A stretch of DNA of 64,000 nt from Herbaspirillum sp. WKF16 (GTDB taxonomy: Bacteria; Pseudomonadota; Gammaproteobacteria; Burkholderiales; Burkholderiaceae_D). The stretch's first letter is position 1. Every line of letters begins with the position of its first letter. The translations under genes and the position numbers were made by a program. Location of the stretch: NCBI RefSeq assembly GCF_028993615.1, contig NZ_CP118632.1, positions 62,001-126,000 of the forward strand, given 5' to 3'. A model generated the notes under the pieces. It was not told the origin of the DNA. It saw only the letters and a program-made list of their open reading frames with translations, and did not search any database. This document shows positions 52,983-60,975 of this stretch, one piece after another.

Positions 52983-53996
52983 TCAGCTGCCTCCATGGAT
53001 GTGGGCGTCGTCGAAGAAATAATCCTTCACCGACGCGGGTTTGTGTTTGATGACGCCGACCCGGTGCATGAACCCGGCGATGGCATAGGTGTTTTGCGGC
53101 GCAATCTTGAATTGCACCTCGGGGCTCTTGATGATCTTCAGGAGCAGCGCGCGGTCGGTCTTGCCCTTGTTGGATTTCAGGTAGATGTCGGCCGCCTTCT
53201 CGGGATGGGCGCTGATGAATTTGGCCGCTTCATCCAATGCGCCGAGGAAGGCGTCGTAGGTCAGCGGATTGTCGCGCCGGAATTTCTCGGTGGCGTACAG
53301 CACCGTGGCCGACAGCGGGCCGCCCACCACATCGTACGAATTGAGCACCACGTGGGCGTTCGGATTGCCGGCCAGCTCCTGCTCCTGGAACGGCGGATTG
53401 CCGAAGTGCGCGTTGATCTCGGTGCCGCCGCCGATGACGGCGACGGCTGCTTCCGGATGCGGCAGCGCGACGCTGATCTTGTCCAGGCGATCGAACTGGG
53501 CATCGCCCCACAACCTGGCCGAAGCGATCTGCAGCACCCGCGACATGATCGAGACGCCCACCGCCGGCAGGGCGATGCGATCCTTCTCGCCGAAGTCGGC
53601 GATGGTCTTGACCCTGGGGTTGTTGCTCACCAGGTAGAACGGGAAATTGCCCAGCGAGGCCACGCCGCGCACGTTCTGGCGGCCGTAGGTGCGGTCACAC
53701 ACGGTCAGCAGCGGCGCCACGCCGGCGCCGGCGATGTCGATCGCGCCCGACAGCAAGGCGTCGTTGACGGTGTTGCCGCCGGAGAGCCTGACCCAGTCCA
53801 CCTTGATGTCGACGCCGGCGGCGCGGCCGTGCTTCTCGATCAGTTGCTGGTCCTGCGCCACGTTGAGCAGCAGGTAGACCACGCCGAACTGTTCGGCGAT
53901 GCGCAGCCGGCCTTCGGCCTGCGCCGGCGCGGCGGCCATGCACAGCGCCAGGGCCGCCGCCGCCAGCGGCCGGCGCAGCGCGTTCTGGAGCCTCAT
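52983..53996 (-). CDS. ABC substrate-binding protein, copy 2
   Basis: A 337-residue NMT1/SsuA-type binding protein, very close to copy 1 (53998): LRIAEQFGVVYLLLNVAQDQ, TYGRQNVRGVASLGN, HFGNPPFQEQELAGNPN, KDYFFDDAHIHGGS. It has Cys in LLTVCDRTYG where both other copies have Trp, a likely ligand-pocket change. The stop/start spacing to copy 3 is TGA-C-ATG. The ATG at 53996 follows the copy 1 stop in the same TGA-C-ATG arrangement. Confidence 0.92.
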   Translation of the reverse strand: MRLQNALRRPLAAAALALCMAAAPAQAEGRLRIAEQFGVVYLLLNVAQDQQLIEKHGRAAGVDIKVDWVRLSGGNTVNDALLSGAIDIAGAGVAPLLTVCDRTYGRQNVRGVASLGNFPFYLVSNNPRVKTIADFGEKDRIALPAVGVSIMSRVLQIASARLWGDAQFDRLDKISVALPHPEAAVAVIGGGTEINAHFGNPPFQEQELAGNPNAHVVLNSYDVVGGPLSATVLYATEKFRRDNPLTYDAFLGALDEAAKFISAHPEKAADIYLKSNKGKTDRALLLKIIKSPEVQFKIAPQNTYAIAGFMHRVGVIKHKPASVKDYFFDDAHIHGGS

Positions 53997-53997
53997 G

Positions 53998-55038
53998 TCA
54001 GCTGCCGCCCTGGATGTGGGCATCGTCGAAGAAGTAATCCTTCACCGAGGCCGGCTTGTTCTTGATGGCGCCCACGCGATGCATGAACTCGGCCAGGCCG
54101 TAGGTGTTCTGCGGGCCGATCTTGAACTGCACTTCCGGGTTCTTGATGATCTGCAGCAGCAGCTTGCGGTCGGTGTTGCCCTTGTTGACCTTGAGGTAGA
54201 TGTCGGCCGCCTTCTCGGGATTGGCGCTGATGAACTTGGCCGCTTCATCCAACGCGCCGACGAAGGCGCCGTAGGTCTTGGGATTGTCGCGGCGGAATTT
54301 CTCGGTGGCGTACAGCACCGTGGCCGAGGACGGGCCGCCCAGCACCTGGTAGGAGTTCAGCACGATGTGCGCCTTCGGATTGCCGGCCAGTTCCTGCTCC
54401 TGGAACGGCGGGTTGCCGAAGTGGCCGGTGATCTCGGTGCCGCCGCTGATGATGGCGGCGGTGGCGTCGGGGTGCGGCACGGCGATGCTGATCTTGTCGA
54501 GCTTGTTGTACTGGGCGTCGCCCCACAGCTTGGCCGAGGCGTACTGCAACATGCGCGACTGCACCGACACGCCCACTGCCGGCAGGGCGATGCGGTCCTT
54601 CTCGCTGAAGTCGGCGATGGTCTTCACGTTCGGGTTGTTGCTCACCAGGTAATAGGGGAAGTTGCCCAGCGAGGCCACGCCGCGCACATTCTGCTTGCCA
54701 TAGGTGCGGTCCCAGATGGTCAGCAGCGGCCCCACGCCGGCGCCGGCGATGTCCACCGAGCCCGACAGCAGCGCGTCGTTGACCGCCGAGCCGCCCGAGA
54801 GCTTGAGCCAGTCGACCTTGATGTCGACGCCGGCCGCCTTCCCATGCTTCTCGATCAGTTGCTGGTCCTGCGCCACGTTGAGCAGCAGGTAGACGATGCC
54901 GAACTGCTCGGCGATGCGCAGCTGGCCTTCGGCCTGCGCCGGAACGGCGGCGCCCAGCAGCGTCAGCGCCAGGCCGCCGGCCAGGGTGTGGGTAATGAGC
55001 CGCCGGAGACGTCCCGGCTGGGGGCGAGCTGTTTTCAT
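53998..55038 (-). CDS. ABC substrate-binding protein, copy 1
   Basis: A 346-residue NMT1/SsuA-type periplasmic protein and first gene of the operon. The signal peptide (about 13-36; ITHTLAGGLALTLLGAAVPAQAE) precedes LRIAEQFGIVYLLLNVAQDQ, DWLKLSGGSAVNDALLSGSVDI, LLTIWDRTYGKQN and KDYFFDDAHIQGGS. The class binds small sulfonates, nitrate, cyanate or pyrimidine precursors; the ligand is not predictable. The upstream region holds an 18-bp palindrome. Confidence 0.93.
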   Translation of the reverse strand: MKTARPQPGRLRRLITHTLAGGLALTLLGAAVPAQAEGQLRIAEQFGIVYLLLNVAQDQQLIEKHGKAAGVDIKVDWLKLSGGSAVNDALLSGSVDIAGAGVGPLLTIWDRTYGKQNVRGVASLGNFPYYLVSNNPNVKTIADFSEKDRIALPAVGVSVQSRMLQYASAKLWGDAQYNKLDKISIAVPHPDATAAIISGGTEITGHFGNPPFQEQELAGNPKAHIVLNSYQVLGGPSSATVLYATEKFRRDNPKTYGAFVGALDEAAKFISANPEKAADIYLKVNKGNTDRKLLLQIIKNPEVQFKIGPQNTYGLAEFMHRVGAIKNKPASVKDYFFDDAHIQGGS

Positions 55039-55525
55039 GATGTGCTGTTCCTGGGTGGAAGACCGGCGGCGCCGGCGGGTGAGGGCGCGGATCCCGCTTA
55101 GAACCGTCTTGATGAAAAATGGCGATTCTTTATTCGTTCGGAGTATATAAAGCAGCCGTAAGAAAGAAAAACTCGATTACCGCATATCCATATGCGGCCA
55201 TCGCATGGCGCGCAAAGCCGCGCCGCAGCTCGCATCGGAGCGGCGGCGGAAGACGCCGCACAGGCCTTGCGGCCAGGGCCGCGCCGCGGTCTTTACAATC
55301 GGCCGCCGCCGTCGCCGGGGCCAATTCCGGAACCGGCCCATTGCCGCGCTGTCAAGTTTTGCGGCGGACCACAGAGGCGGCGGCGCAACGGCGCGGGCAT
55401 TTTCAGCGCACCGCAGGTAGAGTGAGATAAAGTACGCCTCCTGCCCGCAGGGAGACCCGCGACGGACCCGCCGCAACCGGTCCGCGCCCCCGGCGGCAAC
55501 AATTTGAAGAAGCAAAGGGAGCCCG
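55039..55525. other. Long divergent promoter region, ABC operon / kup
   Basis: About 490 bp. The left third is AT-rich (55110-55180, TATATAA, likely the ABC operon promoter). The rest is GC-rich and may form the leader of kup. The 18-bp palindrome at 55180-55197 is the clearest element. No convincing gene is seen; a region near 55430 (GATAAAGT) could be a kup minus-10. Confidence 0.5.
55180..55197. promoter_or_regulatory. 18-bp palindrome upstream of ABC operon
   Basis: CCGCATAT-CC-ATATGCGG, perfect 8-bp arms. It lies 141 bp before the binding-protein gene and about 330 bp before kup. No regulator gene is adjacent, so the binding protein is probably encoded elsewhere. Confidence 0.55.
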
Positions 55526-57427
55526 ATGAGTTCGTCTCACACCAATCCGAATCTTTCCTTCCGTTCGCAGAAACTGCACCTGATTACATTGGCCGCCTTG
55601 GGCGTGGTGTTCGGCGATATCGGCACCAGCCCGCTGTATGCGCTCAAGGAGTGTTTCAGCCCCGACCATGGCATCGCCTTCTCTCCCGACGCGGTGCTGG
55701 GCATCATCTCCATGCTGTTCTGGGCGATCACCATCGTGGTGACGATCAAGTACGTGCTGTTCGTGCTGCGCGCCGACAACAACGGCGAAGGCGGCGTGCT
55801 GGCGCTGATGGCGCTGTCGCTGCGCTCGGCGCTCTCGGGCTCGCCGCGCGCCAAGCTGCTGATGATGCTGGGCGTGTTCGGCGCCTGCATGTTCTACGGC
55901 GACGTGGTGATCACCCCGGCCATCTCGGTGCTGTCGGCGGTGGAAGGGCTGGAGATCGCCGCGCCGCAGACCGCGCGGGTGGTGATTCCGCTGACCATCA
56001 TCATCGTGGTCGGGTTGTTCCTGATCCAGCGCCACGGCACCAGCGTGGTGGGGCGCTTCTTCGGGCCGGTGATGTTCGTGTGGTTCCTGTCCCTGGCGCT
56101 GCTGGGCCTGTACAACATCACCAAGGCGCCGGAAGTGCTGGTGGCGATCAATCCCTATTACGCCGTGCGCTTCATGGCCGATCATTCGCTGCAAGCCTTC
56201 ATCGTGCTGGGTTCGGTGGTGCTGGTGCTGACCGGCGCCGAGGCGCTGTATGCCGACATGGGCCACTTCGGCATCAAGCCGATCCGCTATGCGTGGATCT
56301 TCACGGTGATGCCGTCGCTGCTGATCAACTACTTCGGCCAGGGCGCCAACCTGATCGCCAATCCGGCCGCGATCAAGAACCCGTTCTACCTGATGGTGCC
56401 CGAGCCGCTGGTGCTGCCCATGGTGCTGCTGTCGACCTGCGCCACCGTGATCGCGTCGCAGGCGGTGATCTCCGGCGCCTTCTCGCTGACCAGCCAGGCC
56501 ATCCTGCTGGGCTTCGTGCCGCGCATGCGCATCCTGCACACCTCCGAGGATGAGCAGGGCCAGATCTATATCCCGCTGATCAACTGGATGCTGCTGGTGG
56601 TGGTGGTGGCCGTGGTGCTGGCCTTCAAGAAATCGGACAACCTGGCCGCCGCCTACGGCGTGGCGGTGACCACCACCATGGTGATCACCACCATGCTGCT
56701 GGGCGTGGTGATGCGCCACATCTGGAAGTGGCGGATGCCGGCGGTGGTGATCGCCATCGGCTGCTTCCTGATCGTGGATATCGCCTTCTTCGCGGCCAAC
56801 CTGTTGAAGCTCACCGAGGGCGGCTGGTTCCCGCTGGTGATCGGCGGCGCCGCCTTCTTCCTGCTGATGACCTGGTATTCGGGCCGCATGCTGCTGCGCA
56901 TGCGCATCAAGGACGACGGCATCCCGATCGAGCCCTTCATCGAAGGCCTGCTGGCGCACCCGCCGCACCGCGTGGGCGGCACCGCGGTCTTCATGACCGG
57001 CAACATCGCCACCGTGCCGGTGGCGCTGCTGCACAACCTGAAGCACAACCGCATCCTGCACGAGCGCGTGTTCTTCCTGAAGATCAGCATCTGGGACGTG
57101 CCCTACGTGGCCGACAGCGAACGCCTGACCATGAAGGACCTGGGCGGCAACGTCTACCTGCTGCGCGCTTCCTTCGGCTTCAAGGAAACGCCGGAAGTGA
57201 ACCGCGTGATGGCGCTCACCGAACAGCAGTTCGGCCATCACTTCGACCTGATGGACACCTCCTTCTTCCTGGCGCGCGACACGGTGGTGCCGAGCAAGCT
57301 GCTGGGCATGTCGCTGTGGCGCGAGCGCCTGTTCGCCTGGATGTACCAGAACGGCGCCAAGCCTTCGGACTTCTTCAACATCCCGGCCAACCGGGTGGTG
57401 GAGCTGGGGACCAAGGTGGAGATCTGA
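55526..57427 (+). CDS. kup: Low-affinity potassium uptake protein
   Basis: A 633-residue KUP/HAK transporter. [19 protein letters not shown] near the N-terminus, [36 protein letters not shown], and [18 protein letters not shown] are the family signatures. It has about 12 membrane segments and a C-terminal cytosolic domain starting near residue 470. It imports K+ with protons. The ATG has AAGGGAG upstream. It ends at a strong two-way terminator. Confidence 0.95.
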   Translation: MSSSHTNPNLSFRSQKLHLITLAALGVVFGDIGTSPLYALKECFSPDHGIAFSPDAVLGIISMLFWAITIVVTIKYVLFVLRADNNGEGGVLALMALSLRSALSGSPRAKLLMMLGVFGACMFYGDVVITPAISVLSAVEGLEIAAPQTARVVIPLTIIIVVGLFLIQRHGTSVVGRFFGPVMFVWFLSLALLGLYNITKAPEVLVAINPYYAVRFMADHSLQAFIVLGSVVLVLTGAEALYADMGHFGIKPIRYAWIFTVMPSLLINYFGQGANLIANPAAIKNPFYLMVPEPLVLPMVLLSTCATVIASQAVISGAFSLTSQAILLGFVPRMRILHTSEDEQGQIYIPLINWMLLVVVVAVVLAFKKSDNLAAAYGVAVTTTMVITTMLLGVVMRHIWKWRMPAVVIAIGCFLIVDIAFFAANLLKLTEGGWFPLVIGGAAFFLLMTWYSGRMLLRMRIKDDGIPIEPFIEGLLAHPPHRVGGTAVFMTGNIATVPVALLHNLKHNRILHERVFFLKISIWDVPYVADSERLTMKDLGGNVYLLRASFGFKETPEVNRVMALTEQQFGHHFDLMDTSFFLARDTVVPSKLLGMSLWRERLFAWMYQNGAKPSDFFNIPANRVVELGTKVEI

Positions 57428-57451
57428 CGCAGCCTGGGCCAGCCTGAAATG

Positions 57452-57483
57452 AAAAACGGCGATGAGTGATCATCGCCGTTTTT
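57452..57483. terminator. Two-way terminator between kup and EamA gene
   Basis: AAAAACGGCGATGA-GTGA-TCATCGCCGTTTTT, a perfect 14-bp stem including the A and T tracts. It works for both convergent genes. Confidence 0.93.
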
Positions 57484-57498
57484 GTTTGCATCGCCGCT

Positions 57499-58344
57499 TC
57501 AGTGCCGCATCCCCAGCACCACCGCGCCGGCGGCGATCACCAGGCAGGACAGCACGCGCCGCAGCGTCAGCTGCTCGCCCAGGAACAGCCAGCCGATCAG
57601 CAGCGCGAACAGCACCGAGGTCTCGCGCAGCGCCGAGACCATGCCCATCGGCGCCAGCGTGACGGCCCAGATCACGATGCCATAGGCCAGCAGCGACATC
57701 ACGCCGCCGGCCAGGCCGATCCAGGTGTCGCGTTCGCCCAGGGCCACCGGGATGCGGCCGTGGCGGCGCCAGTAGATCAGCGCCAGCGGGATGCTGTCGA
57801 GCACGAACAGCCAGCCGGCATAGGACACCGAATCGCCCGCCAGGCGCGCGCCGATGCCGTCGGTGACGGTGTAGGCGGCGATGAAGGCGCCGGTGGCGAA
57901 GGCGGCCGCCGGGCCGGACAGGTTCTCGCGCCGGCGCAGGCCGCGCAGGTTGGCCAGGCTGACGATGCCGGCCGACACCAGCGCGATGCCGGCCACGGTA
58001 TAGACGTTGAGCCGCTCGCCGGCGAACACCGCGGCGCCCAGCGCCACCAGCAGCGGCGAGGAGCCGCGCGCGATCGGATAGGACTGGCCGAAGTCGCCGA
58101 TCCTGTAGGCGCGGATCAGGAACAGGTTGTAGCCGGTGTGCAGGATGCCGGAGAGGATGATGTAGAACCAGCTCGGCCCATGCGGCAACGGGCGCAGCAG
58201 CACCAGCGGGATGGCGGCCAGGCCGGCGCCGATGGTCATCAGCGACAGCGAGGCCAGGCGGTCGGCGCTGCTTTTGAGCAGGGCGTTCCAGGAAGCGTGC
58301 AGGAGGGCGGCGGCCAGCACCAGGCCGATCACGGCGGGGTTCAT
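57499..58344 (-). CDS. EamA/DMT-family permease
   Basis: A 281-residue protein with ten membrane helices in two EamA repeats (LLHASWNALLKSSADR, then GPAAAFATGAFIAAYTVTDG). SYPIARGSSPLLVALGAAVFAGE and SALRETSVLFALLIGWLFLGE are the paired repeat ends. Substrate unknown; the family often exports amino acids or metabolites. Its promoter and the TrmB-like gene lie on the same strand, 117 bp apart. Confidence 0.9.
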   Translation of the reverse strand: MNPAVIGLVLAAALLHASWNALLKSSADRLASLSLMTIGAGLAAIPLVLLRPLPHGPSWFYIILSGILHTGYNLFLIRAYRIGDFGQSYPIARGSSPLLVALGAAVFAGERLNVYTVAGIALVSAGIVSLANLRGLRRRENLSGPAAAFATGAFIAAYTVTDGIGARLAGDSVSYAGWLFVLDSIPLALIYWRRHGRIPVALGERDTWIGLAGGVMSLLAYGIVIWAVTLAPMGMVSALRETSVLFALLIGWLFLGEQLTLRRVLSCLVIAAGAVVLGMRH

Positions 58345-58461
58345 GGGGCGGTGGCGGTTGCTGTCGTTGTTGTCATCTCGTTGGCCTGCGCGTACGGGCG
58401 GCGCGCGCAGTCGGCGCGGAAAAAGCGAGATGATACCGCGTCGGCGGGTCGCCGCCTTGTC

Positions 58462-59139
58462 CTACGGCAAGCCGCGCGGGCCGAGATCGGCGGCGCAGCG
58501 CCACAGCGCGTGGCCGGAGGCGAGGTACTTGCGCTCGAAGGGCGTGATCGGGGCGTCGGTGAGATAGGGCTCGGTGCGCACGTCGACGGCGCTCAGCTGG
58601 CGCAGGGCGGCGGCGAACTCCTCGACATAGATGCGCCAGTTGCTGCGGCACTCGATGATCCCGCCCAGCGCCACGATGGCGGGAAACACAGCATGGCCCT
58701 GCCAGCGTCGCGCCAGGTGGCCGATCTTGGGCCAGGGATTGGGGTAGAGCAGGTAGTGGCGCGCCGGGCGCAGGCCGGCGTCCAGCGCCAGGCGCCAGTA
58801 GTCGACCAGGTCGGCGCGCACGAAGCAGAGGTTGGCCGGCTCCGGGCCGTCCCACAAGGTGTTGCGCGCCAGGCGATCTGCCGACTGGTCGATCCCGATC
58901 ACGAAATGGCCGGGATACTGCGCCGCCAGGTTCAGCGTCGACAGGCCCACGCCGCAGCCGGTGTCGAGGATCAGCGGCGGCTCGCCGGCGGCGCGCCAGG
59001 CGGCCAGGCTGTGTTCGAAGGCGCGCCGGTTGTAGTCGGTCACGGGCTTCCTGAACGGATGCGCGGCGTGGCGCGCGACCAGGGCGGCCAGCTGTTCGTG
59101 CACGCCGCTCTGGGCGCTGCTGATGGGAGTGGAATTCAC
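58462..59139 (-). CDS. TrmB-like SAM-dependent methyltransferase
   Basis: A 225-residue class I methyltransferase close to tRNA (guanine-N7) methyltransferase TrmB. The SAM motif is ILDTGCGVGLSTLNLA with acidic VIGIDQS. The TrmB-type motif reads YPNPWPKIGHLARRW instead of the usual FPDPWPKxxHxxRR, and TPFERKY matches the C-terminal TxFE signature. The Asp-to-Asn and other changes suggest a diverged paralogue; a substrate other than tRNA G46 is possible. Confidence 0.78.
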   Translation of the reverse strand: MNSTPISSAQSGVHEQLAALVARHAAHPFRKPVTDYNRRAFEHSLAAWRAAGEPPLILDTGCGVGLSTLNLAAQYPGHFVIGIDQSADRLARNTLWDGPEPANLCFVRADLVDYWRLALDAGLRPARHYLLYPNPWPKIGHLARRWQGHAVFPAIVALGGIIECRSNWRIYVEEFAAALRQLSAVDVRTEPYLTDAPITPFERKYLASGHALWRCAADLGPRGLP

Positions 59140-59188
59140 AGGTTCGGTGTCGGACGCGGATGCGCAATCTTAATGGAAACGGCAGGCG

Positions 59189-59215
59189 AAAAAAAAGCCG
59201 CGCATGCCGCGCGGC
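59189..59215 (-). terminator. Terminator of DUF3567 gene
   Basis: GCCGCG-CATGC-CGCGGC-type stem followed on the minus strand by eight T, 27 bp after the stop codon. Confidence 0.8.
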
Positions 59216-59241
59216 CATTTGCCCGACTGCTGCAGCAGCGG

Positions 59242-59499
59242 TCAGTGCAGCGTCATCGGATGGCGCATCAGCATGTCGTAACGGCTCAGGAAGGTGTCGA
59301 TGTCTTCCATGGTCGGTTCGCTGGCGATGAGCTCCTGGACGTCCTTGCGGAACAGCTCCGCGGCGGGGCCGTCGATGTAGATTTCCCGCTGGCCTGACTT
59401 GTCCATGATCTCGTAACCGCCGAAACGCAGGGCTTCATGGTCGTTGTCGGCGCCGAACTCGACGACGCTGTATTGCTCGCTGTTATAGATCAGGTTCAT
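59242..59499 (-). CDS. DUF3567 family protein
   Basis: An 85-residue protein: MNLIYNSEQYSVVEFG, GGYEIMDKSGQREIYIDG, IDTFLSRYDMLMRHPMTLH. The pattern matches DUF3567, a small cytosolic family confined to betaproteobacteria, of unknown role. GGAG lies before the ATG, and a strong terminator follows. It is a useful taxonomic marker for this window. Confidence 0.9.
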   Translation of the reverse strand: MNLIYNSEQYSVVEFGADNDHEALRFGGYEIMDKSGQREIYIDGPAAELFRKDVQELIASEPTMEDIDTFLSRYDMLMRHPMTLH

Positions 59500-59906
59500 G
59501 GTGACTCCTTATGCTGGAATACTGCTTCGAAAAGGAAGTGGCGTCTTCACCGGGAATTTCAAGGGCTGGCCCCCTGGCCCGCCCTTGAGGCATTTCTGCT
59601 GCCTTGTTGCCGCTGCACCCTCACGGAGCGCGTCATTGACGCCGTTGGCCGCCATGCGCGCGCTCCTGAGTCTGGTTACGGCGCACGGGGAGAAAACTTT
59701 TGCATTCCCCTTGCACCTTTGTTCCGCCATCCGGCGGCCTCACAAAATAGAGACGACCGCTGCGCGGAAGTTCATCTTGCCATCCGGAAAACATTGCGAC
59801 GGGGCGGCGGACTCGCCCGTCCGCCGCCCCGCCCGGTTCGATACCGTAGAACTACCGTCATGCAGGACGGCACCGAGCGATTCCAGCATGCCGCCTTCAG
59901 GGCGAC

Positions 59907-59990
59907 ATGACCATCAGGGAAATTCCTATCCCGAACATCGCGCCGGGCGAAGCCATGCATGAGGCTTTGCAGGGGATGGTGCTGCGATGA
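59907..59990 (+). CDS. Possible 27-residue micro-protein
   Basis: MTIREIPIPNIAPGEAMHEA then LQGMVLR. Its ATG overlaps the stop of a 16-codon frame beginning at 59860 (ATGA). GGGCGA lies just upstream, and a strong hairpin follows 15 bp after the stop. Codon choice is like the neighbours. No known family is recognised. It is equally likely to be chance. Confidence 0.3.
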   Translation: MTIREIPIPNIAPGEAMHEALQGMVLR

Positions 59991-60005
59991 CTGGCGCGCG
60001 CCCAA

Positions 60006-60039
60006 ATGCAAACAGGACCCCGAAGGGTCCTGTTTGCAT
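60006..60039. terminator. Long hairpin after the ntrX-like gene
   Basis: ATGCAAACAGGACCC-CGAA-GGGTCCTGTTTGCAT, a perfect 15-bp stem with tetraloop, 48 bp after the ntrX-like stop. The T-run is missing on both sides, so it may act by stem strength or stabilise the mRNA. Confidence 0.75.
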
Positions 60040-60087
60040 TGCCTGCGCCGTCAGCGCGGCGGGCTGCGCTGGCGGCGCGAGCCGGAG

Positions 60088-60840
60088 TCAGTGGTTGCGC
60101 TTGGCCAGCTTGCCCGGTTCCACGCCCAGCTGCTTGAGCTTGCGATAGAGGTGGGTGCGCTCCAGGCCGGTGCGTTCGGCCACGCGCGTCATGCTGCCGT
60201 TCTCGCGCACCAGGTGGTATTCGAAATAGGCGCGCTCGAAGGCGTCGCGCGCTTCGCGCAGCGGCAGGTCGAAGGAGATGTTGGCGGCGTTGTCGGCCAC
60301 CTGGCCGTAGGGCGCCGCCGCCGGCGTGCCGTGATGCAGCGTGTCGCCGCCGAGGGCGGGCGCGTAGCTGGTGATCGGCGCGGCGTGTTCGGGGGCATGC
60401 AGGCCTTCCGCGGCGCCGTTGGCGACCGTCGCCACCGCGGCCGGGCGATAGCTGCTGGCGGGGCGCACCGGTTCGCGGCTGTGGGTCAGGCCCTGCTGCA
60501 CGGCCTTCAACAGCTTTTGCAGGGCGATCGGTTTTTCCAGGAAGTTGAGCGCGCCGATGCGGGTGGCCTCGACGGCGGTGTCGATGGTGGCGTGGCCGGA
60601 CATCATGATCACCGGCATGGTGAGCAGGCCGTCGCGCTGCCATTCCTTGAGCAGCGTCACGCCGTCCGTGTCGGGCATCCAGATATCGAGCAGCACGAGG
60701 TCGGGCACGCTGCCCTGGCGCAGCTCGCGCGCCTGCTGCGCATTTTCCGCAGTGGCCACGACATGCCCTTCATCGCCCAGGATTTCTGAGAGCAATTCGC
60801 GGATACCCATTTCGTCGTCGACGACCAGGATGTTAGCCAT
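60088..60840 (-). CDS. NtrX-like response regulator lacking AAA+ domain
   Basis: A 250-residue regulator. The receiver domain (1-120) has the acidic pair DDE (8-10), phospho-acceptor Asp52 (LLDIWMP) and Lys103. A long Ala/Pro/Gly-rich linker (about 120-195) follows. A Fis-type HTH (about 205-245; REARDAFERAYFEYHLV, RVAERTGLERTHLYRKLKQLGV) matches NtrX. The central sigma-54 AAA+ ATPase module is absent, so it cannot activate sigma-54 promoters in the normal way. It is 135 bp downstream of its kinase. Similar short forms are known to me in betaproteobacteria, but the role is unclear. Confidence 0.88.
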   Translation of the reverse strand: MANILVVDDEMGIRELLSEILGDEGHVVATAENAQQARELRQGSVPDLVLLDIWMPDTDGVTLLKEWQRDGLLTMPVIMMSGHATIDTAVEATRIGALNFLEKPIALQKLLKAVQQGLTHSREPVRPASSYRPAAVATVANGAAEGLHAPEHAAPITSYAPALGGDTLHHGTPAAAPYGQVADNAANISFDLPLREARDAFERAYFEYHLVRENGSMTRVAERTGLERTHLYRKLKQLGVEPGKLAKRNH

Positions 60841-60975
60841 GTGCTGCTTTCCTCGCTGCTAGTTCATTGTCCAAGTTTTCGGTCTTGTTCCGGGCCGATC
60901 CTGCCCCGATGCAAGGAGCAGACTTCGATGAACTGCCGACTTCCCCCGGGGAGTATTGCACTTGAATCTTGGGTC

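Larger units (their letters stand above)
59500..60087. other. Mostly non-coding region before the ntrX-like gene
   Basis: About 590 bp. Open frames of up to 155 codons on both strands have no ribosome site or recognisable product and look like GC-rich noise. One tiny frame (59907-59990) is noted separately. The right end holds the 15-bp-stem hairpin at 60006-60039. AT-rich 59690-59760 may include a promoter. Confidence 0.45.

Noticed and set aside
55403..57241. 612-codon open frame on the minus strand
   Set aside because: Antisense to kup; His/Gln/Asp-rich translation with no domain, while the plus strand encodes an unmistakable Kup protein.
59498..59962. 154-codon frame on the plus strand
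   Set aside because: No ribosome site, low similarity to any protein style, and biased composition; treated as non-coding.
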